Shown here piece by piece: positions 43,826 through 51,903 of a stretch of DNA of 64,000 nucleotides. Position 1 is the stretch's first letter, and every line of letters begins with the position of its first letter. The translations under genes and the position numbers were made by a program. Below the pieces are notes generated by a model. That model was not told the DNA's origin. It did no database searches and saw nothing but the letters and a program-made list of their open reading frames with translations. This DNA comes from JAPPHY01 sp034423135 (GTDB taxonomy: Bacteria; Chloroflexota; Dehalococcoidia; Lucifugimonadales; UBA2985): NCBI GenBank assembly GCA_034423135.1, contig DAOUJC010000005.1:1-64000 (forward strand), written 5' to 3'.

Positions 43826-44043
43826 TTCGCCCGCAATCGCTCTTCCCTCTCAGCCAGATACTCCTCAAACGGACGAGATTCATCACCCTGGCGCTCTTTG
43901 ATGAGAGCGATATCGATGACTTCTTCCTGGAGCTCGGGATCCTCCAGTATGCGCTCAATCACCATATCCCTCTCCTTCTTGGAGAGGGACTGCAAGGCCA
44001 TTAGAAAGACCTCTGCCCTGTTTTCCTTGCCGTTAGCCTTCAT
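43822..44043 (-). CDS. Antitoxin partner of the ParE-type toxin
   Basis: 73 residues, strongly charged and helical (LSKKERDMVIERILEDPELQ then RPFEEYLAEREERLRAK). Size, charge and the four-base overlap with the toxin gene mark it as the antitoxin. The family is not a classical RelB with a recognisable ribbon-helix-helix. Confidence 0.75.
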   Translation of the reverse strand: MKANGKENRAEVFLMALQSLSKKERDMVIERILEDPELQEEVIDIALIKERQGDESRPFEEYLAEREERLRAK

Positions 44044-44085
44044 TGCTGCTCCTGCTTGGTAGAACCTTGGTTACGTCACTGAGCT

Positions 44086-44304
44086 TCAGGTCTCGGTCCC
44101 GTTCTCCGGTTGCGAGTTCATTTGCAGGTTCAATTGGGCTATTTGGGCCTCAGCTCTCTCGAGTGTGGCGAATGCCTGCGCCAACGTCTGCGACCTGGCG
44201 CTAGATGCAGTGAGCGGTGATTCGCCGGAGACAAGTCGGGAGTACTGAGCGGCGAGCCGCCCTACCTCACGCTCCAAATGCGTCATTCTCTCCTCAAGAG
44301 TCAT
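44086..44304 (-). CDS. Small coiled-coil protein, unknown
   Basis: 72 residues with a heptad-like helix (LEERMTHLEREVGRLAAQYS) and a second one (AFATLERAEAQIAQLNLQM). It lies upstream of the toxin-antitoxin pair, 42 bases away, and just left of the duplicated nadA end. It could be part of the accessory cluster; no function can be given. Confidence 0.45.
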   Translation of the reverse strand: MTLEERMTHLEREVGRLAAQYSRLVSGESPLTASSARSQTLAQAFATLERAEAQIAQLNLQMNSQPENGTET

Positions 44305-44319
44305 AGTGCCCCACTCCCC

Positions 44320-44368
44320 CTACACCTCTTGCAGCATCCGCTCCAGCGCCACGCGTGCGTGGTGAGCC
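44320..44368 (-). pseudogene. Duplicated 3' end of nadA
   Basis: 49 bases match the real nadA 3' end at 45677-45725 in 46 positions and in the same orientation. Translated in the nadA frame it gives AHHARVALERMLQEV and the stop. It has no nadA body. The two copies bracket the 1.3-kb islet with two unknown genes, like an attachment-site scar in the 3' end of a gene. Confidence 0.7.
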
Positions 44369-44432
44369 AAACACACCCCCGGCTGGTGTCATCGCAACTC
44401 ACCCCGCCGCCAGTGCAACCGGTCACGCACGA

Positions 44433-45023
44433 TCAGAGGCCGAATTCCCGCCGTACCTCGTCAGGAATCACCACAGTGCCGTCCTGCTTCACGTCTACGC
44501 CGTGAGCATATCGCAGCAGGTAAGTAGGATTCGCGTCCTCCATCCAGTAGAAGGCTTCGTGGCGGAAATCAATTGCCTCCCAAGTTGCATATAGTCTCGG
44601 CCCTCTAACCGGTGGGGCCAGTAGGAACCTCAGCACGGTGCCCTCCGCGGCCGGAAACGGCTTGAGGGAGCGTGCTTCACACCACTCCTCAAATATGGGC
44701 CAATGCTCCGCTGACTGTGACAGAGCCAACTGTTGATCTGGATCTTCCGGATGCACCCTCCAATCGACGGGGAACCCGTGCTCGTCCAATTCCGGCGGTG
44801 GCGGACGCCGACCACGCCTGAGGACGTTGCGAAAGAAGGCGCTTCTCGCGTTGTTGAACAGGGCCACCGCCATCAGCAAGAGGGGCGCCCTCCTTAGAGT
44901 GTGTTCGACTCCACGCGGCGGATTGTCTGAATCGGCATCGAGTGTCAGATATTCAGAGTCGCTCCTATACTCGCGCCACGGAGGCTCCGGTTCCTTTGGG
45001 TGGAGTCGGAAGATTCTCAACAT
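44433..45023 (-). CDS. Unknown protein of the nadA islet
   Basis: 196 residues from ATG 45023, with GAGGTGT upstream. Features are a Pro-rich N-terminus, one hydrophobic stretch (APLLLMAVALFNNARSAFF) and a folded C-terminal part ending VDVKQDGTVVIPDEVRREFG, which recalls a short AbrB/MazE-like strand pattern but is too short to call. It starts 6 bases after the secreted-protein gene and is probably in one transcript with it. GC is lower than in nadA. Confidence 0.55.
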   Translation of the reverse strand: MLRIFRLHPKEPEPPWREYRSDSEYLTLDADSDNPPRGVEHTLRRAPLLLMAVALFNNARSAFFRNVLRRGRRPPPPELDEHGFPVDWRVHPEDPDQQLALSQSAEHWPIFEEWCEARSLKPFPAAEGTVLRFLLAPPVRGPRLYATWEAIDFRHEAFYWMEDANPTYLLRYAHGVDVKQDGTVVIPDEVRREFGL

Positions 45024-45029
45024 ACACCT

Positions 45030-45632
45030 CTACTGCGAACAGTATACGGTGCCATCCTGCCAGAATTGACCTGTTAGGTTTTCCGAGATTCCGGAGAAGG
45101 TTCTCCCAAAGGCGATTAGCTGATGATCACCCTCCACCTTGTAGTTATACCACGTTCCTGCTTCGCAGTCCCAGTTGACGTACGCTGTCATCTTTGTGAC
45201 CGTGCAAGTCGGAGCACCAGCCGCAACTGGACATTGCGAGTACTTGGATGCCACCAATTTCCAGCCTGACCAACTCGAACGGTACAGCCTCTGCCAAATG
45301 GTCCACACGCTACCTCTTGGAGGATCCAATAGGCAGGCCGTGTGTGACTTGGCTTGGATCCAGCCAGGCCCTGGGTCTATAGTCGATTCGTGCGGTCTGT
45401 CTGACTTCGCCTTGCATCCCCACGGATTCACGGAGGAGTACGCCGCTGTTCCGTCACCTGCCGCCGCCCCACCGGAATCAAGCAATTCAGCCTCGGTCTC
45501 TAGCGGTTCCTCGATATCTTGCACAGGTATCGCATCCTTGCTGGCTCCTCCCGATACGATCGCGACTGTCAATAGCAACACGACCAACAGCGTCTTTCGA
45601 GTCCTCTGAACAAACCATGAAGTCGCGGACAT
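45030..45632 (-). CDS. Secreted protein of unknown function
   Basis: 200 residues from an ATG with an AGGAGGTG site. An N-terminal signal peptide is clear (TRKTLLVVLLLTVAIVSGGA). An acidic linker is followed by a Trp- and Cys-containing domain (GWIQAKSHTACLLDPPRGSV, WKLVASKYSQCPVAAGAPTC) with six Cys after the signal, probably paired by disulfides outside the cell. Family not recognised. Confidence 0.6.
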   Translation of the reverse strand: MSATSWFVQRTRKTLLVVLLLTVAIVSGGASKDAIPVQDIEEPLETEAELLDSGGAAAGDGTAAYSSVNPWGCKAKSDRPHESTIDPGPGWIQAKSHTACLLDPPRGSVWTIWQRLYRSSWSGWKLVASKYSQCPVAAGAPTCTVTKMTAYVNWDCEAGTWYNYKVEGDHQLIAFGRTFSGISENLTGQFWQDGTVYCSQ

Positions 45633-45676
45633 CGCCCACCTCCTGTACTGGCTGTTCTAAACCGACTTCAGCTGCC

Positions 45677-46882
45677 CTACACCTCTTGCAGCATCCGCGC
45701 AAGCGCCACGCGGGCGTGGTGAGCCGTCTCGTCGTCGACCGTGATGCGGTTGATCACCTCGCCGTCCAGTAGCCGCTCCAGCGACCACAGCAGGTACGCC
45801 GGGTGCGTCCGGTACATCGTCGAGCACGGGCACACCACCGAGTCCAGGCAGAACACCAGCTTATCCGGGTGCTCCTGCGCCAGCCGGTTCACCAGGCTGA
45901 TCTCCGTGCCCACGGCCCACTTGCTGCCGGAAGGCGCCTCGTTGATGGTCTTGATGATGAACTCCGTCGAGCCGTCGCAGTCGGCCAGGTCCACCACCTC
46001 CCTCACGCACTCCGGGTGTACTATCACGTTGATGTCCGGGTACGCGGCCCTGGCCTTGTTGATCTGCGCAACGCTGAAGCGCGTGTGCACCGAGCAGTGG
46101 CCCTGCCACAGCACGATCTTGGACTCTCTCAGCTTCTCGGGCGTGTGGCCCCCCAGGGGCTTGAACGGGTTCCACACCACCATCTCCTCCGCCGGTATGC
46201 CCAGCTTGAGGCCGGTGTTGCGGCCCAGGTGCTGGTCCGGGAAGAACACCACGCGCTCGCCCTGCTCGAAGGCCCAGCGCATGACCGCAGGAGCGTTCGA
46301 CGACGTGCACACGATGCCGTTGTTTCGACCGCACAGCGCCTTGATGGCCGCCGTGGAGTTCATGTACGTGATGGGTATGATGCCGCCCTCGCCGAGCACC
46401 TCCGTCAGGTCGTCCCAGCAGTCCAGCACGTCGTCCGTGCGAGCCATGTCCGACATGGAGCAGCCGGCCGTGATGTTAGGCAGGATGACCTGCTGGTGCG
46501 ACGCGCTGAGTATGTCCGCCGTCTCCGCCATGAAGTGTACGCCGCAGAAGACGATGAACTCCGCCTGCTCCTGCGCCGCCGCCTGCTGCGACAGCTTCAG
46601 CGAGTCGCCCCGGAAGTCGGCGAACTGGATGATCTCGTCGCGCTGGTAGTGGTGGCCCAGGACCACCAGCCGGTCCGCCAGTATGTCCCTGGCGTATCGG
46701 ATCCGGCGCGTCAGCTCTTCGCCGCCCATGTGGTGGTATTCGGCCGGTATGCTCTGCCAGCTGACCACCGCGGCGAACTCCTCCGCCAGAGGTTTGACCT
46801 CCAGTGTCTCATCGGTACGGCAGAACGCCGACTGCTCGACCTCCGTAAGAGGAATATATGGGGTCTTCTCGGTGGTAGTCAT
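45677..46882 (-). CDS. nadA: Quinolinate synthase
   Basis: 401 residues. LVVLGHHYQRDEIIQFADFR, VFCGVHFMAETADILS, CSMSDMARTDDV and the C-terminal Cys region (DSVVCPCSTMYRTHPAYLLW) supply the 4Fe-4S ligands and substrate residues. It condenses iminoaspartate with DHAP to quinolinate for NadC. It is 4 bases downstream of miaB. Its last 49 bases are duplicated at 44320. Confidence 0.95.
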   Translation of the reverse strand: MTTTEKTPYIPLTEVEQSAFCRTDETLEVKPLAEEFAAVVSWQSIPAEYHHMGGEELTRRIRYARDILADRLVVLGHHYQRDEIIQFADFRGDSLKLSQQAAAQEQAEFIVFCGVHFMAETADILSASHQQVILPNITAGCSMSDMARTDDVLDCWDDLTEVLGEGGIIPITYMNSTAAIKALCGRNNGIVCTSSNAPAVMRWAFEQGERVVFFPDQHLGRNTGLKLGIPAEEMVVWNPFKPLGGHTPEKLRESKIVLWQGHCSVHTRFSVAQINKARAAYPDINVIVHPECVREVVDLADCDGSTEFIIKTINEAPSGSKWAVGTEISLVNRLAQEHPDKLVFCLDSVVCPCSTMYRTHPAYLLWSLERLLDGEVINRITVDDETAHHARVALARMLQEV

Positions 46883-46886
46883 GTGG

Positions 46887-48206
46887 TCACCTCACGCCGC
46901 TCTTGACTTGCTCTGCGACCTCGCCCCTCAGCGACCAAGGGCCGGTCTTTTCGACTCGCACGTCAACAACCTCTCCCGTCAGGTCCTGTTCGTGAGAGAA
47001 GTATACCAGTTTATTGCCGCGGGTGCGTCCCTGCCACCCGTCTCGATTGCGTCCCTCCACCAGCACCGGCTCGACGCGGCCAGCCAGGCCTGCGTTGATG
47101 CTCTCGGCGATGCCTTCCTGCAGCTGCTCGATTGCCTGCACGCGTGCCCGCTTCACCTCGTGGGGCACGTCGTCGTCCATGCGGCGGTGCGCGATGGTGC
47201 CCTCGCGGTCGGAGTAGGCCGCCACGTGCACCTTGTCGAATCTCACGTCGCGAATGAGGTTCAGCGTAGACCGGAACTCGTCGTCAGTCTCGCCCGGGAA
47301 GCCGACTATCACGTCCGTGCTCATCGAGACGCCCGGGATGGCGTCGCGGATGCGGTCCACCAGCCGCCGGTAGTCGTCCGAGGCGTAGTTGCGGCGCATG
47401 TCCCGCAGCACGCGGTCGTCGCCCGCCTGGAACGGCAGGTTGACGTGCTCGCACACCTTGGGCAGTGAGGCCACCGCATCGATGATTCGATCGCTCATGT
47501 AGTTGGGATGCGAGGTCAGGAAGCGTATGCGCTCCAGGCCGTCAACCTCGTGAATCGACTCGAAGAGGTCGGCCAGGTCGGGGCTGTCCGACAGGTCGTG
47601 GCCGTAGGCATCGACCGTCTGGCCCAGCAGCGTGACCTCGCGGACGCCCCGGCGCACCAGCAGCTCAACCTCTCGTGTCACGTCGTCGACGGGGCGGCTC
47701 TTCTGCCGGCCCCGGCGGTACGGGATGATGCAGAACGAGCAGAACTCGTCGCAGCCGTGGATGACCGGCACGTGCGTGGCGATGCTCGGTCGGACGGGCG
47801 CCAGGTCGCGCAGACAGCCGTCCACGTCCACACCGAGGCGGCCGCCGATCAGTTCGATGAGCGGCTCGTACTGCTGGGGACGCATGAACACGTCCACGTA
47901 CGGGAATCGCTGCTGGAGCTGTGCCGAGCTTGGGCCCACCATGCACCCCATGAGCGCAAAAATGCGGTCGGGCTTCGACCGCATCACTGGCTTCAGCGAG
48001 GTTATCATGCCGACCACCTTGTCCTCGGCGCTCTGGCGCACCACGCAGCTGTTGAGCACGACGACGTCGGCGTCCTGAGGCCGGGCGGTTTCCTCGAGGC
48101 CCATGCCTTCGAGCGCGCCGGCGAGCCTTTCGGAGTCGGCTGTGTTCATCTGGCAGCCGATGGTCCAGATATGATAGCTGGAGGGGCTAGACTGCGTCTG
48201 TGGCAT
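46887..48206 (-). CDS. miaB: tRNA-2-methylthio-N6-dimethylallyladenosine synthase
   Basis: 439 residues from the ATG at 48206 (48215 is also possible); the open frame further upstream is the tRNA gene. UPF0004 domain: IWTIGCQMNTADSERL, VVLNSCVVRQSAEDK and LMGCMVG supply three Cys. The radical-SAM triad is HGCDEFCSFCIIPYRRGR. A TRAM domain ends the protein (RTRGNKLVYFSHEQDLTGEV). It thiomethylates A37 of tRNAs reading UNN codons. The adjacent tRNA-Ser(GCT) reads AGY and is not a classical target. Confidence 0.93.
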   Translation of the reverse strand: MPQTQSSPSSYHIWTIGCQMNTADSERLAGALEGMGLEETARPQDADVVVLNSCVVRQSAEDKVVGMITSLKPVMRSKPDRIFALMGCMVGPSSAQLQQRFPYVDVFMRPQQYEPLIELIGGRLGVDVDGCLRDLAPVRPSIATHVPVIHGCDEFCSFCIIPYRRGRQKSRPVDDVTREVELLVRRGVREVTLLGQTVDAYGHDLSDSPDLADLFESIHEVDGLERIRFLTSHPNYMSDRIIDAVASLPKVCEHVNLPFQAGDDRVLRDMRRNYASDDYRRLVDRIRDAIPGVSMSTDVIVGFPGETDDEFRSTLNLIRDVRFDKVHVAAYSDREGTIAHRRMDDDVPHEVKRARVQAIEQLQEGIAESINAGLAGRVEPVLVEGRNRDGWQGRTRGNKLVYFSHEQDLTGEVVDVRVEKTGPWSLRGEVAEQVKSGVR

Positions 48207-48223
48207 CGTGCGCATACCCCGGT

Positions 48224-48315
48224 TGGCGGAGGGAATGGGATTCGAACCCATGAGAGAGCTTTCGCCCCCTAACCGCTTAGCAGGCGGCCGCACTAGGCCT
48301 CTATGCGATCCCTCC
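48224..48315 (-). tRNA. tRNA-Ser(GCT)
   Basis: 92 bases including an encoded CCA. The acceptor stem GGAGGGA/TCCCTCC is perfect. The anticodon loop is CTGCTAA (anticodon GCT) with CCGC/GCGG in the stem. The long variable arm of class II tRNAs is present, and the T arm has GGGTTCGAATCCC. A decayed second copy lies at 51727-51810. The tRNA starts the miaB-nadA stretch with only 17 bases to the miaB ATG. Confidence 0.93.
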
Positions 48316-48414
48316 TGCCTATTGACAATACATCATATCAAATTGTGAGGAGGGGGGCAAGGGGCGCGAAATTCTCTGACAGAAGTGCAAAGTGGATGGG
48401 GCGCAAGGTCGCAA

Positions 48415-48648
48415 CTACTTCTTGTACTGCTTCTCCAAGCGCTCCAAGCCATTGCGTCCAAGTCCGGTCTGCTTGGGGCCGAGGATTTGGCTGAGTGTCG
48501 TCTGAGGGATATTCTCGCGCGTATCCTTCACCGTGGTGAATCGCGTCCGGCCTTCCTCCTGCTTGCGCATCCAGACACCGTGGGGGTTGCTGCGCACTCT
48601 CACCCAGCCATCGGCTACGAGAAGCCGAATGAGCTCCTTGCCCGTCAC
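48415..48648 (-). CDS. hicA: HicA-type mRNA interferase toxin
   Basis: 77 residues from GTG 48648. The dsRBD-like HicA fold is visible: TGKELIRLLVADGWVRVRSN, then HGVWMRKQEEGRTRFTTVKD and a C-terminal helix after SQILGPKQTGLG. The start is five bases after the stop of the HicB gene, so the antitoxin gene comes first here. Confidence 0.8.
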   Translation of the reverse strand: MTGKELIRLLVADGWVRVRSNPHGVWMRKQEEGRTRFTTVKDTRENIPQTTLSQILGPKQTGLGRNGLERLEKQYKK

Positions 48649-48652
48649 CGGC

Positions 48653-49012
48653 CTACCCAGCAACTTGCGACGGGGGGAGTTTCACGATGCGAGGTTGAAA
48701 GTATGGACCGCTCGACACGTCGAATATGTCCACCCAGTTAGCGACCACTGCGGCCTCTATGCTTCTCCGCAGCCGTTCAAGATCCAGCTCGGCGGGATTC
48801 ATTTCAATCCCGTTCTCCGCGAAGAAGCGCTCACGCTCTCCGGCTTCTTCCAGGAGATTCAGGTGTTCTTCCACCAATGCCTCCAGATCCGCCGTGACTC
48901 TCTCGAAGTTCCTACCGAATGTACTCGTGCCTAACTCGATACAAACGCCTACCCACTTACCTTCCTCCCTTGTATACCGGAGCGTTAGTGTCACACTACC
49001 TTCTACGGTCAC
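48653..49012 (-). CDS. hicB: HicB-type antitoxin
   Basis: 119 residues from GTG 49012 with GGGAG upstream. The partial RNase H-like HicB fold is seen in LTLRYTREEGKWVGVCIELG and TSTFGRNFERVTADLEALVE. The C-terminal part is charged and lacks a clear DNA-binding domain. It is paired with HicA just downstream. Confidence 0.75.
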   Translation of the reverse strand: MTVEGSVTLTLRYTREEGKWVGVCIELGTSTFGRNFERVTADLEALVEEHLNLLEEAGERERFFAENGIEMNPAELDLERLRRSIEAAVVANWVDIFDVSSGPYFQPRIVKLPPSQVAG

Positions 49013-49183
49013 GGCTCTCCCTTCACACTCGCCTTGGCGATGGGTGTCCCCGCCCTATGATCGCCCGGCCTGGCAGGGCTGGGCAGTTGAATCTTATCAC
49101 GGCGACCTCATGATAACCAATCTCTGCAATCTGTAGGCTGCCGACCGCTGGGTCAAAAGCAGCCGGGCTCCCAGTGACTTACA

Positions 49184-51571
49184 TTACCAGGTAGAGGAGC
49201 CGTACAACCTGTCCCAGACTTCCTGCATCTTATTCTCTGCACCTGGCGGTGTGTGTCTCAAGAATGCCTCATATATGTCCCTATCGCTATTGGGAACCTG
49301 ACTAGCCAAGCTCGTGCGCTGAAGATCTCCCAAGGCTGCCACTACAGCCTCGAATCCAACCTCCCTCTCCAAGCTGAGCAGCAGGTGCAAGCCAATCTTA
49401 AACTTGCAGAAGGGCGGTATTCCTGGGCTGTCGACGAGGGCCTCCACAATCTGCAAGACCCCTTGGGACGTACAGTCATCCCTGACCAGGTTTGTCACGC
49501 GGGTGTATACGTCCTGGTCAGCGTAGCCCTTCCACTTTTGTATATACTCACGGACGTACTCTGCGCCCGCCTCTCTAAACCACAGGGGACCTATTAGGTT
49601 ATCGAAATAGGAATGGGCTACTTCGTGATTAATGACGTCCCGCATGCCTCTGTCGGATAGATTATCGACTATCTCGATACGTTGCCCCCCGTCGAAAGAC
49701 TTCCCAGCGAAAGTAGGAGATCTGCCGTCATAGCCGTACTTCTGCACCGTGGCAACAACCAGTTCACTATGGGGGAACGGCTCCTCCATGAGCCGCTCCG
49801 CTCCCCTAGCGGCATCTTCAAGCCAATCCATGGCACCCTCCCAAGAGTTCATGCTGCCCTCAACCATCCACAGTTTGACCTCACCTGCAAGCGGGAGTTC
49901 AATTGTCCTCAACTTAATCCTTCCCGCGTTTAGTTTCGGCCATTCTCGATAAGAGCCGTATTCACTACTCAGGCCGATAACATGAACCCTCTCCATGTCC
50001 GTCAGCCCGTCGACGAACCAGTCCGCAGCCATCATCTCTTCGAGGAGCTTGCGCCTCGTTTCCTGTTCCTCCAAGCCATATCCAAAGCTGCGCATCAGCA
50101 TATTCTCAATGGGACTATACGGGCCGTCAGCCTCGTCCACTAGAAGGCTTAGGAGTTCAAAGGGATCGCGGTCAAGGGTATCGGCCACAGCCAAGATATT
50201 TCCCAATCCACGCATCTGCTGGACATCAGTGTAGGTTATGCCGTCCGTCACCCAAGCTTGGTCAAGGAGCCAGTTTCCCGCGACGTCATAGTCTCTAATT
50301 GCATTAATTGCGCCGCGTTCGCTCTCCGTAATCCCATCTGCCACCCAAGGCAGTTCGATGAGCCTGACGCTCAGCTCCGGGGTAAACTCCGCCAAGTGTC
50401 TTATGATGCCGAGTGCGCCATGCTCGACATCTGTGATGCCATCTTGTAGCCAAGTGAAATGTACCAGCATGACTCCAGAGCCGCGATTGAAATGCTCCAG
50501 GTCTCTGATTTGAGTGACCGTATTAAATTCGGGCCCAGTCAAGTCGTCGAAGGCCCACTCTAGCTCGACGATACCAGGGAGCACATCCCGGTACGTTTCG
50601 GCAACGGAAGCCAAGACGTTTACCGTCCACGCCTCATCCCAATTGATGCCGTCGGTGAACCACCCCGCATTGAAGACTTGCTCAGCGAGGCGACTGTCGA
50701 GATCGTCCTCCGATCCGACAAAACTGCCAATGCCGTTGACTGCACTCAGTTCGTGCTCGTCCAAACCGTCAATGAACCAGGGAAGAGCAGCGATGTACCT
50801 AGCCGACTCAATGTCTTTGGACGCTACTCTCTCGAAGGCTCGGAGGTCAGTCAGCTCTTCACTGGTAACGACGCTCGCTAGCCAGGTAAAGGCAATTAGT
50901 TGACTGACCAGGTCAGTATCCATGTCAGCGATGCCCTGAAGACTCCGCAACAGGTCCACTTCTACTTGAGTTGCTTCGTCTACAACCCAAGGCAATTGGG
51001 CAACTTCATGGCCGGCATCAGGATCGTAAAGGAAGATATCAATCAGTATCCCAACCGCATCGGCTGAAGCAGCTCCCTCGGGATCCTCGAACCATGGAAT
51101 CACTTGAGCCAGCTCAGAGGCAGCCACATCTCGGGGATTTGGTGTCGCCGTTGGAACTGGAGTGGGTGTGGCGGTAGGAGAAGGCACAGGAGTGGGCGTA
51201 GATGTCGGCGCGGGTGTGCTGGTGGGTGCGGGGGTAGGGGAGAGTGTGGGGGTGTTGGCGAGCGTTGGAGTAGGTGTGGGTGGGGGAGTGCTGGTGAGAG
51301 TTGGGGTAGGTGCGGGTGCGAGCGTGCTGGTCGGTAGTGGAACGGGAGTTGGGGTTCGCGTGGGAGTAGGCGAACTGGTAGGTATAGGTACGGCGGAAGC
51401 TGTCGGCGCGTAGGCTGGTTCCGGATCCTGACCCCCCGGAGTTGAATCTGTCACTTGGGCGCCGTCTTCACATGCCATCGACGACATTGCAATCATTAGG
51501 CACAGCGCTCCTAGATGCACTCCCCAACGGAGGTGCCCGCTCAGCCCGCTCGACGAAACGGAGGTCAGCAA
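49184..51571 (-). CDS. Lipoprotein with Thr-Pro linker, helical repeats and metallopeptidase domain
   Basis: 795 residues from a TTG at 51571 with AGGGGGG nine bases upstream (a TTG at 51670 has no ribosome site). A signal peptide with lipobox-like Ser-Met-Ala-Cys is followed by a linker of about 90 residues of Thr, Pro, Ser, Ala and Val. Then come about ten degenerate repeats of roughly 35 residues with the core W-[FV]-x-DG-[LI]-T-x-x-E (for example LPWFIDGLDEHELSAVNGIG and LPWVADGITESERGAINAIR). The C-terminal domain has HEVAHSYFDN (residues 649-658) and FREAGAEYV (666-674), the HExxH plus downstream Glu pattern of gluzincin peptidases. Cell-surface proteolysis is inferred. GC is lower than in the nuo genes. 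Confidence 0.8.
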   Translation of the reverse strand: MLTSVSSSGLSGHLRWGVHLGALCLMIAMSSMACEDGAQVTDSTPGGQDPEPAYAPTASAVPIPTSSPTPTRTPTPVPLPTSTLAPAPTPTLTSTPPPTPTPTLANTPTLSPTPAPTSTPAPTSTPTPVPSPTATPTPVPTATPNPRDVAASELAQVIPWFEDPEGAASADAVGILIDIFLYDPDAGHEVAQLPWVVDEATQVEVDLLRSLQGIADMDTDLVSQLIAFTWLASVVTSEELTDLRAFERVASKDIESARYIAALPWFIDGLDEHELSAVNGIGSFVGSEDDLDSRLAEQVFNAGWFTDGINWDEAWTVNVLASVAETYRDVLPGIVELEWAFDDLTGPEFNTVTQIRDLEHFNRGSGVMLVHFTWLQDGITDVEHGALGIIRHLAEFTPELSVRLIELPWVADGITESERGAINAIRDYDVAGNWLLDQAWVTDGITYTDVQQMRGLGNILAVADTLDRDPFELLSLLVDEADGPYSPIENMLMRSFGYGLEEQETRRKLLEEMMAADWFVDGLTDMERVHVIGLSSEYGSYREWPKLNAGRIKLRTIELPLAGEVKLWMVEGSMNSWEGAMDWLEDAARGAERLMEEPFPHSELVVATVQKYGYDGRSPTFAGKSFDGGQRIEIVDNLSDRGMRDVINHEVAHSYFDNLIGPLWFREAGAEYVREYIQKWKGYADQDVYTRVTNLVRDDCTSQGVLQIVEALVDSPGIPPFCKFKIGLHLLLSLEREVGFEAVVAALGDLQRTSLASQVPNSDRDIYEAFLRHTPPGAENKMQEVWDRLYGSSTW

Positions 51572-51592
51572 TCCATTAACCCCCCCTAGTGT

Positions 51593-51638
51593 GGAATCAC
51601 AGGAATTGCGTAGGAATTGGCTTGGAATTTCTTGGAAT
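51593..51638. promoter_or_regulatory. Five phased GGAAT repeats
   Basis: GGAAT occurs at 51593, 51602, 51613, 51624 and 51634, that is 9, 11, 11 and 10 bases apart, one helical turn. The array ends about 20 bases upstream of the preferred lipoprotein start. It may be a binding array for a regulator; no known operator is recognised. Confidence 0.45.
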
Positions 51639-51726
51639 GATACGTGGGCGATTTGGCGCCTCAATCCCAAGAGAAGGATGCCTGAGGGACTATAGGATTC
51701 TCTTGACTAAGTGGAGCAACGTAGGC

Positions 51727-51810
51727 TGGCGGAGGGAATGGGATTCGAACCCAATAGAGAGTTTTCACCCCTAAGCAGGCGACCGCACTAGGCCTCTATG
51801 CGATCCCTCC
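51727..51810 (-). pseudogene. Decayed tRNA-Ser copy
   Basis: 84 bases, matching the tRNA-Ser at 48224 along the acceptor stem, D arm, T loop and encoded CCA, and for about 28 bases beyond the 5' end. The 3' half of the anticodon stem is deleted (seven bases after CTGCT plus one G) and the T stem has a mismatch. It cannot fold properly. With the intact copy it brackets about 3.4 kb holding HicBA and the peptidase lipoprotein. Confidence 0.75.
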
Positions 51811-51903
51811 TGCCTGTTGGCTAAACATCATAACAATACGGGGCCAGCGTCACAAGTGGCGATTACAGCGGAGAGAGAAGTGCGTTGCGCTGTAGAGTAC
51901 CCC

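Noticed and set aside
44320..44368. Independent small gene at the nadA duplicate
   Set aside because: The frame has no start or ribosome site and simply repeats the nadA end.
51130..51410. Possible tandem or CRISPR-like repeat
   Set aside because: The short GGTGTGGG-like repeats are the codons of the Thr-Pro linker of the lipoprotein. Units are irregular and there are no spacers.
51727..51810. Second functional tRNA-Ser
   Set aside because: Half of the anticodon stem is deleted and the T stem has a mismatch, so it is called a pseudogene.
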